Below are positions 1-8,765 of a stretch of 64,000 bases of DNA, one piece after another. Every line of letters begins with the position of its first letter. Positions within the stretch are counted from its first letter, which is position 1. A program made the position numbers and the translations under genes. The notes beneath the pieces are model-generated. The model had not been told where the DNA came from. It made no database searches and saw only the letters and a list, made by a program, of their open reading frames with translations. The stretch lies in NCBI GenBank assembly GCA_946481695.1, contig CAMLON010000004.1:35619-99618 (forward strand). The letters run 5' to 3'. This stretch comes from an uncultured Bartonella sp. Its GTDB lineage: Bacteria; Pseudomonadota; Alphaproteobacteria; Rhizobiales; Rhizobiaceae.

Positions 1-903
1 ACTTGCCGGATCCGGTTTGTCAGCCGGTGTCGAATCGGCAAGTGCTATGGCCATAGCTTCGGCCGTATTTTTGGCATCCTGTCCTGTCGGGTTATCCGCA
101 CCCCCCAGTTCGGGGAATTCTTTAAAAGCAAGTTTCAAGGCGCTATCTGGATAAAGTTTGGTGTAGATCATGCCTTTATAGGCAGCGCGTGCAAAAGCTG
201 AAAGTTCATGCGGCTTTTCATCGAATATCTTCTGGCTTGTGACCATAGTAACGCTGAAAAGGCGGTTCATTTCTTCAGGGCGTTGCAAGAGATCGAATTC
301 GACACCGTTCTGACGCATAACGGTAAAACTGTCGGAATAACTGTCAACCGCGTCTATATCCTTCGCATTGAGCGCTGCTGCCGCACGTGCACCTGCACCA
401 ACGGGGACAATTGTAACGTCACTTTCTTTCAAGCCGGCAATTTTCAAATTCGCCCGTAAATCGGCATAAGAAGCCGAAGCCAGACTGATTACGCCCACCC
501 GTTTTCCTTTAAGATCAGCAATGGATTTTATAGTGGAGCCTTTCGGGACACCGATAAAATAAGGCCATCTAACCGTTATTCCGGCAAATGCTTTTAAAGG
601 CACACCTTTATCAACGGCAGCGGCAATATTGGCAGATGACGCATAGGCAATATCGGCAGAACCGGATGCAACTGCCTGAAGAGCTGCTGTGGAGCCATCC
701 GTATAAAGCAAGGACGGATTGATATTTTCTTCCTGAAAATAGCCGAGTTGTTTGGGAATGGCATAGGTAAATGTTTCTTCCGCCGGCGTTGTTGTGCTGC
801 GGGCGAGTGCCAGAACAAAATGCACTGGTTCGGCAAATCCGGATAGAGTGAAAAATAAAAACGCATTCAGTAGTACAACGGCATGGATGAAAACGGCTTT
901 CAT
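1..903 (-). CDS. ABC transporter substrate-binding protein, NMT1/SsuA-like (3' end cut by window)
   Basis: The reading frame is open from an ATG at 903 to the window edge (301 codons, no stop), so the C-terminus is missing. The start follows AAAGGAGAG at good spacing and begins a signal peptide (MKAVFIHAVVLLNAFLFF, then a small-residue cleavage region near residue 24). The mature part reads like the NMT1/THI5/SsuA periplasmic binding fold: an early segment with IPKQLGYFQEENI, then VASGSADIAYASSANIAAAV and LKGKRVGVISLASAS. These proteins deliver small organic solutes (sulfonates, pyrimidine precursors, nitrate-like anions) to an ABC permease. The ligand cannot be told from sequence, and the permease and ATPase would lie beyond the left edge. 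It sits directly downstream of hrcA on the same strand, where relatives often carry grpE. Confidence 0.85.
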   Translation of the reverse strand, partial: MKAVFIHAVVLLNAFLFFTLSGFAEPVHFVLALARSTTTPAEETFTYAIPKQLGYFQEENINPSLLYTDGSTAALQAVASGSADIAYASSANIAAAVDKGVPLKAFAGITVRWPYFIGVPKGSTIKSIADLKGKRVGVISLASASYADLRANLKIAGLKESDVTIVPVGAGARAAAALNAKDIDAVDSYSDSFTVMRQNGVEFDLLQRPEEMNRLFSVTMVTSQKIFDEKPHELSAFARAAYKGMIYTKLYPDSALKLAFKEFPELGGADNPTGQDAKNTAEAMAIALADSTPADKPDPAS

Positions 904-1073
904 GGGATGCTCTCCTTTGTACTTTCCGTAAAACAAATGCAGCCCATAAAACAGATGTGGCTTGCGGAAAGGGGCGGACAATGACAGGGCCTATCTGGAA
1001 AGTATCCCATCTCTAGCCGATAAGTGCAATAGAAGCGGAAGTTTTAATATATTTACCGGCGTTTGATTTACAT

Positions 1074-2147
1074 CTACTTGAGAAGTCGCGAGACAAGTTG
1101 GGCAGTATAATCGACCATCGGAACAATACGCGCATAATTCAAACGGGTTGGCCCGATAACGCCGAGAGCGCCAAGAACATGCTGGTTTGAATCGCAATAA
1201 GGCGCAACGATAAGAGAGGAGCCGGATAACGAAAACAATTTGTTTTCAGAACCGATAAAAATACGCACGCCTGAACCTTCCTCGGCAAGGTCAAGAAGCT
1301 GCATCATGCTTTCACGTGTTTCAAGATCGTCGAAAAGATGGCGCAAACGTTCAATATCTTCTGCGGCTTTGACATCTTCAAGAAGGTTGCCGCGCCCGCG
1401 CACAATAAGCTGGGTTTTGCGCCCCTGATCTTCACCCCCCCAAACCGCAAGCCCCTGATCGACGAGATGTTGCGACAATTCATCAAGAGCTGCCTTGGTT
1501 TCATCCTTTTGTCGTGAAATTTCAGCCTTGGCTTCGCTTAAAGTTCGTCCCTGAATATGGGCGTTCAGAAAATTGGTGGCTTCGCTTAATTGCGACAATG
1601 TTACCCCTTCGGGCAAATTGACAATACGATTTTCCACATCACCATTTTGGGTTACGAGAACTGCCATGGCGCGTGACGAATCGAGGCGCACAAATTCGAT
1701 ATGTTTGAGTGTTCCTTCGTTTTTCGTCGACAAAACCAGTCCGGCACCACGTGATAAACCGGATAGAATTTGGCTTGCACCGGTCAGGAATTGTTCGACC
1801 GATTGGCTATGACCGGCTTCTTCCACCTGTGTTTCTATGGCTTTGCGTTCGTCTTCCGGAAGGTCGCCAACTTCGATAAAAGCGTCGACAAAAAACCTCA
1901 AGCCCGATTGTGTCGGCATACGACCGGCAGAAATATGGGGCGAATAGATAAGGCCGAGATGTTCGAGATCGCTCATAATTGTGCGAATGGTCGCCGGAGA
2001 AAGGCTTTGTGGCAATTGTCGGGACAGATTGGCCGAACCGACCGGGTCTCCTTCGCTCAAATAGGTTTCGACAATTCGCCTGAAAATATCGCGGGATCTT
2101 TCGTCGAGACTTTTCAATTCATCCGGAATGGTGGCGTGTTTCATCAT
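1074..2147 (-). CDS. hrcA: Heat-inducible transcription repressor HrcA
   Basis: HrcA represses chaperone genes, classically groESL, by binding the CIRCE inverted repeat, and depends on GroEL for folding. The 357-residue product matches the usual length. The N-terminal winged helix-turn-helix (about residues 15-85) includes [20 protein letters not shown] and is followed by a GAF-like and dimerisation region with [19 protein letters not shown] near residue 300 and [19 protein letters not shown] near the end, both typical of HrcA. The start is one of two adjacent ATGs (2147 or 2144) after AAGGA. It is divergent from rph, as in related Hyphomicrobiales. I saw no CIRCE element in this window, so its targets here are unclear. 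Confidence 0.96.
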   Translation of the reverse strand: MMKHATIPDELKSLDERSRDIFRRIVETYLSEGDPVGSANLSRQLPQSLSPATIRTIMSDLEHLGLIYSPHISAGRMPTQSGLRFFVDAFIEVGDLPEDERKAIETQVEEAGHSQSVEQFLTGASQILSGLSRGAGLVLSTKNEGTLKHIEFVRLDSSRAMAVLVTQNGDVENRIVNLPEGVTLSQLSEATNFLNAHIQGRTLSEAKAEISRQKDETKAALDELSQHLVDQGLAVWGGEDQGRKTQLIVRGRGNLLEDVKAAEDIERLRHLFDDLETRESMMQLLDLAEEGSGVRIFIGSENKLFSLSGSSLIVAPYCDSNQHVLGALGVIGPTRLNYARIVPMVDYTAQLVSRLLK

Positions 2148-2175
2148 ATTCCTTCAATGACAGAATTTCTTTCCT

Positions 2176-2205
2176 TCTATATAAGTTTTGCCAAACACGG
2201 GTCAA
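2176..2205 (-). promoter_or_regulatory. Putative hrcA promoter
   Basis: On the minus strand, TTGACC (2205-2200) lies upstream of CTTATATAGA (2185-2176). Read as a housekeeping promoter this is TTGACC-N18-TATAGA. The second element also matches 9 of 10 positions of the alphaproteobacterial RpoH -10 consensus CyTATnTnnG, but the -35 spacing is one base shorter than in the dnaK and hslV promoters of this window. Either reading puts transcription start roughly 15-25 bases before the hrcA start codon. Confidence 0.5.
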
Positions 2206-2251
2206 ATGGTCTAAAGATGCTTCAAACAACGCTTCAGGGAAAGGAATATTT

Positions 2252-2971
2252 ATGCGCCCGTCCAATCGTGCCAGCAACGAGATGCGTGCCGTTTCGTTTG
2301 AACGTCATGTGAACAAACATGCCGAAGGGTCATGTCTGGTCAAGTTCGGTGATACCCATGTGTTATGTACAGCAAGCCTTGAAGAACGTGTCCCCAACTG
2401 GATGCGCAATTCCGGCAAAGGATGGGTTACCGCCGAATATGGTATGTTGCCCCGTTCAACCGGTGAAAGAATGCGCCGCGAGGCCGCTTCGGGCAAACAG
2501 GGTGGGCGCACCATGGAAATCCAGCGTCTGATCGGCCGCTCGTTGCGTTCGGTCGTTGATCTGAAAGCCTTGGGCGAAATGCAGATTACGATTGATTGTG
2601 ATGTCATTCAGGCTGATGGCGGAACCCGCACAGCATCAATCACCGGCGCATGGGTTGCCCTTTATGATTGTCTTGGCTTTATGGAAACGCGCCAGATGGT
2701 CTTGCGCAATAAGGTGCTGAAAGACCATGTTGCAGCAATTTCCTGCGGTATTTATCAGGGAACGCCGGTGCTCGATCTTGATTATGCAGAAGATTCCAAT
2801 GCCGAAACCGATGCCAATTTCGTGATGACCGGCAAAGGCGGAATTGTTGAAATACAGGGCACTGCAGAAGGCGATCCGTTCAGTGAAGAGCAGTTTTCAA
2901 CATTGATGTCTCTGGCTAAAAGCGGCATTCATGATTTGATTGAATTGCAGAAGAAAGTGATAGCTTCCTGA
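2252..2971 (+). CDS. rph: Ribonuclease PH
   Basis: RNase PH is a phosphate-dependent 3'-5' exoribonuclease that trims tRNA 3' ends, acting as a hexameric ring in the cytoplasm. The 239-residue protein has the normal length and hallmark motifs: [18 protein letters not shown] at the N-terminus, [15 protein letters not shown] near residue 65 and [19 protein letters not shown] near residues 116-134, which contributes to the phosphate and metal site. The start follows AAAGGAATATTT. It is the first gene of a rph-rdgB-hemW cluster (13-base gap to rdgB, then a TGATG overlap) that pairs RNA trimming with nucleotide-pool cleaning. Confidence 0.98.
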   Translation: MRPSNRASNEMRAVSFERHVNKHAEGSCLVKFGDTHVLCTASLEERVPNWMRNSGKGWVTAEYGMLPRSTGERMRREAASGKQGGRTMEIQRLIGRSLRSVVDLKALGEMQITIDCDVIQADGGTRTASITGAWVALYDCLGFMETRQMVLRNKVLKDHVAAISCGIYQGTPVLDLDYAEDSNAETDANFVMTGKGGIVEIQGTAEGDPFSEEQFSTLMSLAKSGIHDLIELQKKVIAS

Positions 2972-2984
2972 AAGGTGATTATCG

Positions 2985-3629
2985 ATGAGAAAGCTTGAAG
3001 GGAAAAAACTGGTTGTTGCAACGCATAATTCCGGCAAACTCAGGGAAATAGCCGATCTTATTGGCCCGTTCGGGTTTGAAACCACATCGGCGGACGAATT
3101 GGGATTGGAAGAACCGGAAGAAACCGGCACGAAATTTGAAGAAAACGCCTATATCAAGGCTTTTTTTGCTGCCAAATCGACAGGGCTGCCGGCATTGTCG
3201 GACGATTCAGGACTTGAGGCAGACGCTCTTGACAAGGCACCCGGCGTTTATACTGCCGATTGGGCGATAGAACCTGACGGACACCGCGATTTCGACAAAG
3301 CGATGAAAAAAGTTGAAGATGCATTGGAAAAGAAAGGTGCAACAACGCCTGATAAACGGCATGGCCGTTTTGTCTCGGTGCTTTGCCTTGCCTGGCCGGA
3401 TGGACATGCGGAATATTTTCGCGGTGAAATCGAAGGCACTTTGGTCTGGCCGCCGCGTGGCAAAAAGGGTTTCGGTTTTGATCCTATCTTCCAGCCGGAA
3501 GGCTATGACAAAACATTCGGTGAAATGACGGCAGAGGAAAAACATGGTTGGAAGCCGGGCGACGAACATGCTTTGTCCCACCGCGCACGGGCTTTCAAAC
3601 AATTTGCCGAAGCGTTACTGGAAAACTGA
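2985..3629 (+). CDS. rdgB: XTP/dITP diphosphatase (non-canonical purine NTP pyrophosphatase)
   Basis: This Ham1/RdgB family enzyme hydrolyses dITP, ITP and XTP to the monophosphates and keeps deaminated purines out of DNA and RNA. The 214-residue product has the conserved N-terminal [11 protein letters not shown], the central [12 protein letters not shown] (metal-binding Asp residues near 70), [12 protein letters not shown] near residue 155 and the C-terminal LSHRARAF. Start and spacing (AAAGGTGAT, then ATG) are ordinary. The stop codon overlaps the hemW start as TGATG, so translation is probably coupled. Confidence 0.98.
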   Translation: MRKLEGKKLVVATHNSGKLREIADLIGPFGFETTSADELGLEEPEETGTKFEENAYIKAFFAAKSTGLPALSDDSGLEADALDKAPGVYTADWAIEPDGHRDFDKAMKKVEDALEKKGATTPDKRHGRFVSVLCLAWPDGHAEYFRGEIEGTLVWPPRGKKGFGFDPIFQPEGYDKTFGEMTAEEKHGWKPGDEHALSHRARAFKQFAEALLEN

Positions 3630-4789
3630 TGGACGAGCCATTCGGTATTTACGTCCATTGGCCGTTTTGTGCCGCCAAATGTCCTTATTGCGACTTCAAT
3701 TCCTATGTCCGGTTAAAAGGTGTGGATGAAGACCGTTTTGCCAAAGCTTTTGCAAGAGAAATGGCAACAGTGCGTGAATGGACAGGAGCCCATAAGGCGA
3801 CGACTGTTTTTATCGGCGGTGGTACGCCATCGCTGATGTCGCCAAAAACAGTCGAATCACTGCTGAAAAGCATTGATCGCTATTGGCCGATTGTGGACAA
3901 TGCCGAAATTACAATGGAGGCCAATCCTTCAAGCGTCGAGGCCGGGCGTTTTCATGGTTATCGTTCAGCCGGTGTCAACCGGCTTTCCTTGGGCGTCCAA
4001 TCGTTAAACGATGACGAATTGAAGCGCTTGGGGCGCATTCATAATGTCGAACAGGCGCGTTTTGCTATTGGTCTTGCACGCGAGATTTTCCCAAGACTGT
4101 CCTTTGACCTTATTTATGCGCGCCCCAACCAGACATTGCATTCGTGGAAACATGAGCTGGAAGAAGCAATTGATCTCGCAGCCGACCATCTTTCGCTTTA
4201 TCAATTGACCATTGAGGAAGGCACGGGGTTTGACAGGCTCTATAAAGCCGGAAAACTTAAATTGCCGGAGGCGGATTTGAGTGCCGATCTTTATGATCTC
4301 ACACAGGAAATAACCGAAAGTCGCGGGCTTCCTGCTTATGAAATATCCAATCATGCAGCCGCCAATGCGCAGTCGCAACACAATCTCATTTATTGGCGCT
4401 ACCAGCAATATGTCGGTATTGGTCCGGGGGCGCATGGCAGGTTCCTTCCTATTTCAAATGGCGATTTTCCGGATCGGCGATTGGTAACGATCACTGAAAA
4501 AATCCCCGAACGCTGGTTGGAACTGGTTGAAAAACAAGGTCACGGTATTGTTGAAGAAGAACATTTGACAAAAAGTGAGCAGGCGGAAGAAATGGTCTTG
4601 ATGGGTCTGCGCCTCACCGAAGGGCTTGATCTTGCCCGCTACGAGAAACTGGCGATTCAAGGATTGAACCAGAAAAAAGTTGCCGATCTTCAACAACAAG
4701 GTCTTGTAGAAATGGTGGGCAATAGCCGCATCCGTGCAACCGGAAAAGGCCGCATGGTGCTGAATTATATTATCAGCGAACTGGCTTGA
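3629..4789 (+). CDS. hemW: Radical SAM heme chaperone HemW
   Basis: HemW (formerly annotated as oxygen-independent coproporphyrinogen III oxidase) is a radical SAM protein that binds heme and is thought to insert it into membrane enzymes. I place the start at the ATG overlapping the rdgB stop, giving 386 residues. The reading frame is open further upstream from 3548, but that stretch lies inside rdgB and encodes no HemW-like sequence. The 4Fe-4S motif CAAKCPYC (C14, C18, C21) follows YVHWPF. VFIGGGTPSLM, EANPSSVE and NRLSLGVQS are radical SAM core motifs, and a HemN-like C-terminal domain follows. HemW lacks the extra N-terminal residues that bind the second SAM in true HemN. Confidence 0.95.
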   Translation: MDEPFGIYVHWPFCAAKCPYCDFNSYVRLKGVDEDRFAKAFAREMATVREWTGAHKATTVFIGGGTPSLMSPKTVESLLKSIDRYWPIVDNAEITMEANPSSVEAGRFHGYRSAGVNRLSLGVQSLNDDELKRLGRIHNVEQARFAIGLAREIFPRLSFDLIYARPNQTLHSWKHELEEAIDLAADHLSLYQLTIEEGTGFDRLYKAGKLKLPEADLSADLYDLTQEITESRGLPAYEISNHAAANAQSQHNLIYWRYQQYVGIGPGAHGRFLPISNGDFPDRRLVTITEKIPERWLELVEKQGHGIVEEEHLTKSEQAEEMVLMGLRLTEGLDLARYEKLAIQGLNQKKVADLQQQGLVEMVGNSRIRATGKGRMVLNYIISELA

Positions 4790-5354
4790 GCTTTTTTATT
4801 CGCTTTTATTCGCGTTATTTATAGCTTGAGGGGCGTGACCGGAGCGGCTTGAAAAATTCAATATTGAATAGGGTTTAACTGGCTTTAACAGGTGATGAAA
4901 AATCCCCGATAAAGATCAAGCGAGCTGTGACGTGATGGTTATCAACCCATTTATTATGAAGTGACTATTATGAAATGACGATTATAACCCCCTGTCATAT
5001 TATAAAATGTTCGCCATTTCAGGCTTCTGTCAGAGTGATACCACTCCCGCCCGATATTACTGTTTTATATGTTTTTCTTCGTTTGATAGAAATGGTGTGG
5101 CAGTTGTCTCTTGCACAATTGATAGTGTGAAAAATCCTCTCTGTTAGAAAAAGTTCTTTCAAATCAACAATATCAATTATGTCTATAAAAAGCACAAAAT
5201 GAACAATAACCGCGCTTTAATTGCGCAAAATACGCATTTTTAAGCTTAATATTGGCATTTACAATTGACGAACTGCGCAAAATACGCAATTAATATCCTT
5301 GAAGAGTACGAATTGTCTCGATTTGTGGAGGCAAATTTCAGGGAGTGAATCGAA
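4790..5354. other. Intergenic region between hemW and kdgT
   Basis: This 565-base AT-rich spacer has no convincing gene. The first 400 bases hold only short repeats: CTTTTATTCG occurs twice near 4793-4815, and ATTATGAAGTGAC and ATTATGAAATGAC occur near 4952-4980. The last 140 bases carry the operator repeats and promoter of the kdgT operon, described separately. The kdgT ribosome binding site AGGGAG is at about 5340-5345. Confidence 0.6.
5222..5296 (+). promoter_or_regulatory. Promoter with two identical operator palindromes for the kdgT operon
   Basis: The 15-mer TGCGCAAAATACGCA occurs exactly twice, at 5222-5236 and 5274-5288, with start points 52 bases apart (about five helical turns). 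Each copy is a dyad, TGCG-N7-CGCA. The second copy lies between a TTGACG -35-like hexamer (5265-5270) and TAATAT (5291-5296), so a bound repressor would cover the promoter, and two sites on the same DNA face could support looping. The best candidate binder is the DeoR-family protein encoded at the end of this operon. That link is inference from position. Confidence 0.65.
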
Positions 5355-6341
5355 ATGCAAATACCTATAAAACGCGGGATTGAAAAAGTACCTGGAGGAA
5401 TGATGGTTGTTCCCCTCCTGATTGGTGCAGTGATAGCTACTTTTTTTCCTGAAGCGCCGGGGTTTTTCGGTTCATTCACCGGAGCGCTTTTTAAAGGTTC
5501 GTTGCCGATACTGGCAGTTTTTTATGTTTGTATGGGGGCAAGCATCAATTTTAAAGCAGCTCCCTACATTATTAAAAAAGGTGGAACATTATTTATCGTG
5601 AAGGTGGGCATAGCCATTCTGGTTGGTGTTATTGCCGGCAGGTTTTTAGGTGAGGCGCCAATTACTTCCGGTATTTTTGCGGGCGTTTCGACCTTGGCAC
5701 TGGTGGCAGCTCTGAACGATACAAATGGCGGTCTTTATATGGCATTGATGGGGCAATACGGGCGCCCGCGCGATGTCGGAGCCTATACGATCATGTGTTT
5801 GGAGTCAGGACCGTTTCTAACTATGATTACATTAGGAGTGGCGGGGCTTTCTGCCTTCCCATGGCAAGCATTGGTTGGCAGCATTTTACCACTGGTTGTC
5901 GGAATGATATTGGGTAATCTCGACAAGGAAATGCGTGAATTTCTTGGTAAAGCCAGCGGTGTGATGATTCCGTTTTTTGCTTTCGCCCTTGGAGGTTCAC
6001 TTGATCTTTCCAAGGTCTGGCAAGCCGGACTTCTAGGACTTGCCATGGGAGTGGGCGTGGTCATCATTACCGGAATTCCGCTGTTTTTTGCCGACAGGTT
6101 AACCGGCGGCACAGGTGTTGCTGGTGTAGCGGCTGCATCCACAGCCGGTAATGCTGCCGCCGTACCGGCAATTGTCGCTTCCGCCAATCCGGCTTATGCA
6201 GATGCAGCAATTCCGGCAACAATGCTTGTTGCGGCCTGCGTTGTGGTGACAACAGTATTAGTGCCATTCGTTACAGCCTGGGTTTCTAAAAAATACGGGA
6301 GACCGGTAGCAGAAGCCGGAGAAGAAAGCGGTTTGGAATAA
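5355..6341 (+). CDS. kdgT: 2-keto-3-deoxygluconate permease family transporter
   Basis: KdgT-family proteins are proton symporters of the inner membrane that import 2-keto-3-deoxygluconate and probably other sugar acids. The 328-residue product matches the family length and consists almost entirely of about ten hydrophobic segments. Family-typical stretches are [17 protein letters not shown] at the N-terminus, [17 protein letters not shown] near residue 48, [19 protein letters not shown] near 114 and [19 protein letters not shown] near 255. It is the first gene of the acid-sugar operon, 12 bases before the DUF1537 kinase. That context suggests the cargo here is a four-carbon acid sugar (threonate or erythronate) rather than KDG, since no KDG kinase or aldolase is nearby. 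The control region upstream has paired operators. Confidence 0.92.
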   Translation: MQIPIKRGIEKVPGGMMVVPLLIGAVIATFFPEAPGFFGSFTGALFKGSLPILAVFYVCMGASINFKAAPYIIKKGGTLFIVKVGIAILVGVIAGRFLGEAPITSGIFAGVSTLALVAALNDTNGGLYMALMGQYGRPRDVGAYTIMCLESGPFLTMITLGVAGLSAFPWQALVGSILPLVVGMILGNLDKEMREFLGKASGVMIPFFAFALGGSLDLSKVWQAGLLGLAMGVGVVIITGIPLFFADRLTGGTGVAGVAAASTAGNAAAVPAIVASANPAYADAAIPATMLVAACVVVTTVLVPFVTAWVSKKYGRPVAEAGEESGLE

Positions 6342-6353
6342 GGGAGTGGCATT

Positions 6354-7607
6354 ATGAAAAACTGGCTTATTCTGGCAGATGATCTCACCGGTGCAGCCGA
6401 TTGTGCAATCGCCTTTTGCCGTCAGGGAGCAACAGCGACCGTCGGCTGGAAGAATGCCTATCCTTCGCTGACAGATCGGGCACAAATATTTTCTTATAAT
6501 ATTGACGGTCGCGAATTGAATGTAAGCGAGAGTGTCCGTCTCCAGCGTCAAACATTGGAAAAACTCTGGTCGCCGCAAGCATTCCTGTTTTGTAAGATAG
6601 ATTCGACATTACGGGGGCAACCGGGAGCTGTCATTGCTGCAACGTCCGATTTTCTGAAACAGCATACAGGGCGTGCCGTGGGCGTTCTGGCACCGGCATT
6701 TCCTGCGACAGAGCGTACCACCAGAGGCGGAAAGATTTTTGTCAACAATATCGAGCTGGAAAATACCGAGCTTTGGGCGCGTGACCATACTTATCCGACA
6801 TCCGATCTAAAGCAGATTCTTCATGATGTCGGTTTGAAAGCTTTTGTTATAGATCTCGAAACCTTAAGGCAAGACGTCAATAGACTGTCTGCCTATATTG
6901 AGAATATCGAGCAGCAAAATAAAGATTTCGTTTTTATTTTTGATGCCGAAACGCCCGAAGATCTGCAACAGATTGCCAATGCTTTTTCCAAAGCGGATTC
7001 ATCACATTTCTTTATAGGAAGTGCAGGTCTTGCGCACGCTTTTGCTGCAAGATGCCCTGCAAGGCCGCGCAACGCCACAATAAATGTGAAAAATGAAGGT
7101 GGCATCATGATTGTGGTGGGGTCGTTGGCCAAAGCTTCCCGCCTGAGCGCAAAGAAGCTGTTGGATACCCGTTTGCTGCGGCATTTCCCTGTTGATCCGG
7201 ATGTTCTCTTAGAAGGAGGCGCAGGGATTGCCGGTTTTTCGCACGACGTGGCAGAGGCTTTGCGAAAGGGCAATGATATATTGGTTGAAATTACCGTGGG
7301 TAAGAATGTTGATATGTCACTTGGATCGCGGCTTGCTCTCGATCTTGCCGGAGCACTTCAATGTGTGGGGAATGATCTCGCCGGTTTTGCCGCAACCGGT
7401 GGTGAAACTGCAACTTATTTGATGGATGCATTAGGAGTGAACGGCATTACTTTGGAAGACGAGATTGAAGCAGGTGTTTGTCTCGGTGTAACGCGTGGAA
7501 AAATTGTCGTACCAATCGCCACGAAAGCGGGAGCCTTTGGTGATGAAAACAGTCTGGTGAAAATTTTCGACAGACTTTCCGACATAAGGAATAAAGGAAA
7601 ACTTTGA
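6354..7607 (+). CDS. dtnK: Four-carbon acid sugar kinase (DUF1537 family), likely D-threonate or D-erythronate kinase
   Basis: DUF1537 proteins phosphorylate four-carbon acid sugars at O4. The 417-residue product has the N-terminal SBD_N motif ILADDLTGAADCAIAF (residues 6-21), then SFDS-like KIDSTLRGQPGAVIAAT near 82, LAPAFPATERTTRGG near 112, and the C-terminal nucleotide-binding domain with IMIVVGSLAKASRLSA near 250, FAATGGETATYLMDALGV near 344 and PIATKAGAFGDENSLVKI near 382. Start is ATG after GGGAGTGG. In characterised systems a DUF1537 kinase next to pdxA2 handles D-threonate or D-erythronate, whereas aldolase neighbours mark the L-threonate and D-erythronate OtnK route. The neighbour here is pdxA2. 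The exact stereoisomer cannot be read from sequence. Confidence 0.88.
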   Translation: MKNWLILADDLTGAADCAIAFCRQGATATVGWKNAYPSLTDRAQIFSYNIDGRELNVSESVRLQRQTLEKLWSPQAFLFCKIDSTLRGQPGAVIAATSDFLKQHTGRAVGVLAPAFPATERTTRGGKIFVNNIELENTELWARDHTYPTSDLKQILHDVGLKAFVIDLETLRQDVNRLSAYIENIEQQNKDFVFIFDAETPEDLQQIANAFSKADSSHFFIGSAGLAHAFAARCPARPRNATINVKNEGGIMIVVGSLAKASRLSAKKLLDTRLLRHFPVDPDVLLEGGAGIAGFSHDVAEALRKGNDILVEITVGKNVDMSLGSRLALDLAGALQCVGNDLAGFAATGGETATYLMDALGVNGITLEDEIEAGVCLGVTRGKIVVPIATKAGAFGDENSLVKIFDRLSDIRNKGKL

Positions 7608-8602
7608 TGAATAAGCCGAAAATCGTAATTACAATGGGTGATCCATCCGGAATCGGGCCGGAAGTTATTATGAAAGCGCTAAAACATAAAGATGTTTATG
7701 ATATGTGCTCGCCTGTTGTCATTGGCGATGCATTGCGTCTGGAAGAAGCAGGTAAAATTGTTCACGCTGGCCTTGATGTCCGCTCGATAAACGATGTCGA
7801 GGAAGCAAAATGTGAATTTGGCACAGTCGATTGTCTTGATTTGAAATTGTTGAAAGCCAATCATCCATTCGGCGTTGTACTGAAAGAATCCGGCGAGGCC
7901 GCTTATCAATATATAAAAAAGGCGGCTGAAATTGTCATGGATAACAAGGCTGATGCTATTTGCACGGCTCCACTTTGCAAGGAAGCATTGCATAATGCAG
8001 GACACAATTTTCCCGGACATACAGAACTTCTGGCCCATCTCACCCATACGCCGGAAGTTTCCATGATGCTGGTCTCGCCCAAATTACGAGTCATCCATGT
8101 TACGACACATATCGGCTTGATTGACGCAATCGCGAAGATAGAACCCGGTCTTGTCGAAAGGGTAATTTCACGTGGGCATAATGTTCTTGTCAAGCGTGGC
8201 ATGAAAAACCCCAAGATTGCTGTTTGTGCAATCAACCCGCATGCCGGAGAAAATGGACTTTTCGGTTACGGCGAGGAAGAAAAGAAAATCGTTCCTGCTG
8301 TCAAGGCTTGTCAGGCAAAAGGCTGGAATGTTGTAGGGCCACTTCCTGCCGATACATTGTTCTATCTCGCCGGTCGGGGTGATTATGATATGGTTGTTGC
8401 CATGTATCACGATCAGGGACACATACCGATAAAAGTTCTAGGGCTTGAAAGCGGCGTCAATATTACGGTGGGTCTACCGGTTATTCGTACATCTGTCGAT
8501 CACGGTACAGCTTTCGATATTGCCGGAAAGGGAATTGCCGACGAGCAATCGATGGTCGAAGCATTGCGGCAGGCTGCCGAACTCGCACCACGAACGGAAT
8601 AG
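7607..8602 (+). CDS. pdxA2: 4-phospho-threonate/erythronate 3-dehydrogenase, PdxA2 subfamily
   Basis: PdxA-type NAD-dependent dehydrogenases oxidise and decarboxylate 4-phosphorylated four-carbon acids. PdxA makes the pyridoxal precursor, while PdxA2 converts D-threonate or D-erythronate 4-phosphate to DHAP. The 331-residue protein starts IVITMGDPSGIGPEVIMKAL, has PGHTELLAHL near residue 135 and MYHDQGHIPIKVLG near 265 (metal-binding histidines) and PVIRTSVDHGTAFDIAGKG near 290. The ATG at 7607 overlaps the kinase stop as TGATG with AAAGGAAA upstream. A TTG one codon earlier is open but less likely. Operon position beside a DUF1537 kinase argues for the catabolic PdxA2 role rather than vitamin B6 synthesis. 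Confidence 0.9.
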   Translation: MNKPKIVITMGDPSGIGPEVIMKALKHKDVYDMCSPVVIGDALRLEEAGKIVHAGLDVRSINDVEEAKCEFGTVDCLDLKLLKANHPFGVVLKESGEAAYQYIKKAAEIVMDNKADAICTAPLCKEALHNAGHNFPGHTELLAHLTHTPEVSMMLVSPKLRVIHVTTHIGLIDAIAKIEPGLVERVISRGHNVLVKRGMKNPKIAVCAINPHAGENGLFGYGEEEKKIVPAVKACQAKGWNVVGPLPADTLFYLAGRGDYDMVVAMYHDQGHIPIKVLGLESGVNITVGLPVIRTSVDHGTAFDIAGKGIADEQSMVEALRQAAELAPRTE

Positions 8603-8700
8603 TGTTTTTGTAGTTTTGTTTTGTGTCATCTGGTATAATAACCGGAATAGACGAACAGCAAGTTCTATTTGAAACGGATAGGACTTATGTTGCAAAATAA

Positions 8701-8746
8701 AGACGGAGAGTTCAGGAATATATATTCCTGAACTCAAAGTCTTTTT
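8701..8746 (+). terminator. Hairpin terminator between pdxA2 and the DeoR gene
   Basis: A perfect 26-base palindrome spans 8709-8734 (arms AGTTCAGGAATAT and ATATTCCTGAACT), flanked by outer AGAC (8701-8704) and GTCT (8739-8742) that extend the stem across a 4-base internal loop, then TTTTT. This has the form of a Rho-independent terminator closing the kdgT-kinase-pdxA2 transcript. Because the palindrome is exact and sits just before deoR, it could also act as a protein-binding site. Confidence 0.6.
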
Positions 8747-8765
8747 GTTGGAGAACAAAGCTGCT

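Noticed and set aside
3548..3628. Longer N-terminus for HemW
   Set aside because: It lies inside rdgB, and the family begins at the [13 protein letters not shown] segment where an ATG overlaps the rdgB stop.
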